Source of the DNA: Flavobacteriaceae bacterium
Lineage (GTDB): Bacteria > Bacteroidota > Bacteroidia > Flavobacteriales > Flavobacteriaceae
Length of the DNA: 7,166 nucleotides
Direction of reading: 5' to 3'
Assembly (NCBI GenBank): GCA_013003145.1
Contig: JABDLH010000167.1
Location: 1 to 7,166 of the forward strand
The number at the start of each line of letters is the position of its first letter. Positions within the stretch are counted from its first letter, which is position 1. This document shows, one piece after another, positions 5,645 to 7,166 of the stretch. A program made the position numbers and the translations under genes. The notes beneath the pieces were generated by a model. It was not told the origin of the DNA. It did no database searches and saw nothing but the letters and a program-made list of their open reading frames with translations.

Positions 5645-6805
5645 ATGAAAATAGCGATAAGAATAACAGCTCTGCTGATGCCTTTAACCTTCTTATGCCT
5701 GCATAGTTGCCAGGAAGAGGACGTAAAGGTGATCAGCGACCCCCTGCTCCATGTATTATCTTCAGATGATCCCAAGATTTCCCGGGTAATGAAGTCTCCT
5801 GAAAAGTTTGAAGTACAGGTCCTTTATACTCGTATTCAAAGAACCAAGGACAGCGTAGTGTTCGACGAATATAGTTACCAGGAAGATCCCCAACGCTATT
5901 TTTACCCGGCCAGTACAGTTAAACTACCTATAGCAATCCTCGCCCTGGAGAAACTTAACGAAATTGATTCATTAGACCGGAACACCAGGTTCTATATTGA
6001 AGGCGATACGGTAGAAACCACTTTTGCCAACGACATCTCTTCGATTTTTGCCATCAGTGATAACGCGGCCAATAACCGCTTATTAGAATTCCTGGGACAA
6101 GACGATATCAACCAAAGGCTGCAGACCAAAGAAGTTGGGCCGGTCCGTATTGCCCACCGGCTGGGTCAGCATTCAGAATTCCTAACTACAAAACCCCTGA
6201 TCCTGTACCTGAATGACAGTACCCTTACCCCTACACGGTCTATAAACAACAGGGCAGCGGTTCCGTTAGAGCTCAAGGGTATTGAAAAAGGTATGGCTTA
6301 TATAGAAGATGATTCCACCATTGGGGAAACATACAGTTTTGCTTTAAAAAATTACTACCCGCTCAGGACCCAGCACGAAGTGTTGAAACGAATTGTATTT
6401 CCCGAAAAATTTAAGCGGGACCAGCAATTCTCTATCACCAGCGAGCAACGGGAATTCCTCCTAAGTTCAATGAAGAGCCTGCCCAGGGAAGCCGGACATG
6501 ACCCCGATGAATTCCCCGATGCATACGCCAAGTTCTTCATTTATGGAGACAGTAAAAAACCTATTCCCGGTAATATCGAGATCTTCAACAAAGTTGGGTT
6601 TGCTTATGGGACCCTTACTGATTGTGCTTATATCCGGGATGTGGAAAATGATATCGAATTCCTGCTTACGGCTACCATCCTGGTCAATGAGAATGGCATT
6701 TTCAACGATGACCAATACGAATACGAGGAAATAGGAATCCCATTCCTCGCTGCCCTGGGACGTGGTATTTATGAATTTGAACAACAACTAAAAGAGCAAT
6801 CATGA
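5645..6805 (+). CDS. Lipoprotein serine hydrolase, class A beta-lactamase-like fold
   Basis: A 386-residue predicted lipoprotein of the penicillin-recognising serine hydrolase superfamily. The signal peptide ends in LHSC (Cys22), an atypical lipobox with His at -2. QEED follows the cysteine; acidic runs here are known as surface-export signals in some Bacteroidota. Catalytic motifs are in order: PASTVKLP with Ser90 and Lys93 (SxxK), SDN at 138-140, and NKVGF with KVG at 316-318 in place of KTG. About 175 residues separate SDN from KVG, far more than the roughly 100 of class A beta-lactamases, and I find no ExxLN motif for the deacylating glutamate. A peptidase or other esterase/amidase role is therefore more likely than beta-lactamase activity. 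The ATG at 5645 begins the signal peptide; a GTG at 5621, overlapping the previous gene by 20 nt, would add eight residues. It ends in an ATGA overlap with the next gene. Confidence 0.87.
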   Translation: MKIAIRITALLMPLTFLCLHSCQEEDVKVISDPLLHVLSSDDPKISRVMKSPEKFEVQVLYTRIQRTKDSVVFDEYSYQEDPQRYFYPASTVKLPIAILALEKLNEIDSLDRNTRFYIEGDTVETTFANDISSIFAISDNAANNRLLEFLGQDDINQRLQTKEVGPVRIAHRLGQHSEFLTTKPLILYLNDSTLTPTRSINNRAAVPLELKGIEKGMAYIEDDSTIGETYSFALKNYYPLRTQHEVLKRIVFPEKFKRDQQFSITSEQREFLLSSMKSLPREAGHDPDEFPDAYAKFFIYGDSKKPIPGNIEIFNKVGFAYGTLTDCAYIRDVENDIEFLLTATILVNENGIFNDDQYEYEEIGIPFLAALGRGIYEFEQQLKEQS

Positions 6806-7166
6806 AGACAGAACTTTCTTTTGACCGGTTTGTAAAAAAGATCTACCTCAAGGCGCCCCTGGAACGCATATATCACCTCTGGGCAACCGAGCAGGGAATC
6901 ACTTCCTGGTTTTTGCGCTCCGCTGTATATACTGATAGCGCAGGTCGCAAGCGAGAGCCCGATGATCAGCTAAAAGCAGGAGACACCTACCGCTGGCAAT
7001 GGCATAACTGGGAAGGGGAAGAAAAAGGCGGTATCCTCTCGGCCAATGGGAAGGATCAATTAGAACTCAGCTTTGCAGACAGCAAAGTGTCCTTGCGTTT
7101 AGAGGAAAAAGAAGATGCTGTACTTTTAACCCTGGAGCAATATGAAATCCCTACCGATGAAGAAAG
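6802..7166 (+). CDS. AHSA1-type SRPBCC-domain protein (C-terminus outside window)
   Basis: The 121 residues visible start MKTELSFDRF and run off the window edge. The opening FVKKIYLKAPLERIYHLWATEQGITSWF pattern, split here as KKIYLKAP (12-19), RIYHLWATEQG (22-32) and ITSWF (33-37), is the typical entry of AHSA1-like SRPBCC proteins: first strand, helix and the conserved aromatic pair. GDTYRWQWHNWEGE (about 61-74) continues the strands. Members are usually about 140-170 residues, so only a short C-terminal helix should be missing. The ligand is unknown. Its ATG overlaps the stop of the serine hydrolase by 4 nt (ATGA), which points to translational coupling. It shows little obvious similarity to the SRPBCC protein at 4926, so a recent duplication is unlikely. 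Confidence 0.86.
   Translation, partial: MKTELSFDRFVKKIYLKAPLERIYHLWATEQGITSWFLRSAVYTDSAGRKREPDDQLKAGDTYRWQWHNWEGEEKGGILSANGKDQLELSFADSKVSLRLEEKEDAVLLTLEQYEIPTDEE

Noticed and set aside
6355..6787. Minus-strand open frames opposite the serine hydrolase
   Set aside because: They overlap the region holding the KVG motif and the well-formed C-terminus of the hydrolase, and show no domain of their own.

Overview
The window looks like chromosomal core sequence of a Bacteroidota bacterium, most likely a member of the Flavobacteriaceae. The evidence is the style of the encoded proteins (a MoxR ATPase beside SurA-like chaperones and an aconitase of the mitochondrial type, and Bacteroidota-type lipoproteins), the lack of Shine-Dalgarno sequences before almost every start, and promoter candidates of the Bacteroidota form (TTG, about 19 nt, TAnnTTTG). 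I see no mobile element, tRNA, rRNA, CRISPR array or phage gene.

The layout is two divergent transcription units meeting at about 4812-4925. Leftwards (minus strand) run a SurA-like lipoprotein (4811-3918), a SurA-type double-parvulin periplasmic chaperone (3934-2483, overlapping its predecessor by 17 nt) and a MoxR AAA+ ATPase (2479-1526, 3 nt gap). These three are packed like one operon for envelope protein folding or assembly. After a 241-nt gap with its own promoter candidate and several small dyads comes aconitate hydratase (1284 to beyond position 1), cut by the window edge after the third cluster cysteine.

Rightwards (plus strand) run an SRPBCC-fold protein (4926-5384), a 79-residue histidine-rich protein of unknown function (5401-5640), a lipoprotein serine hydrolase of the class A beta-lactamase fold (5645-6805) and a second, AHSA1-type SRPBCC protein (6802 to beyond 7166). 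Spacings of 16, 4 and -4 nt make this a convincing operon, but the genes do not add up to a pathway I recognise.

The points most worth a second look are: an almost identical promoter-like element in inverted orientation at the two divergent starts; a probable leaderless start of the lipoprotein gene; the SurA-like protein, whose two parvulin domains each keep a different half of the parvulin hallmark histidines; the serine hydrolase, which has the catalytic Ser-Lys and SDN motifs but no visible omega-loop Glu motif and a long insert before its KVG triad; and the small HHHKH protein. I see ordinary genes with some unusual details, and no clear evidence of a wholly new system.
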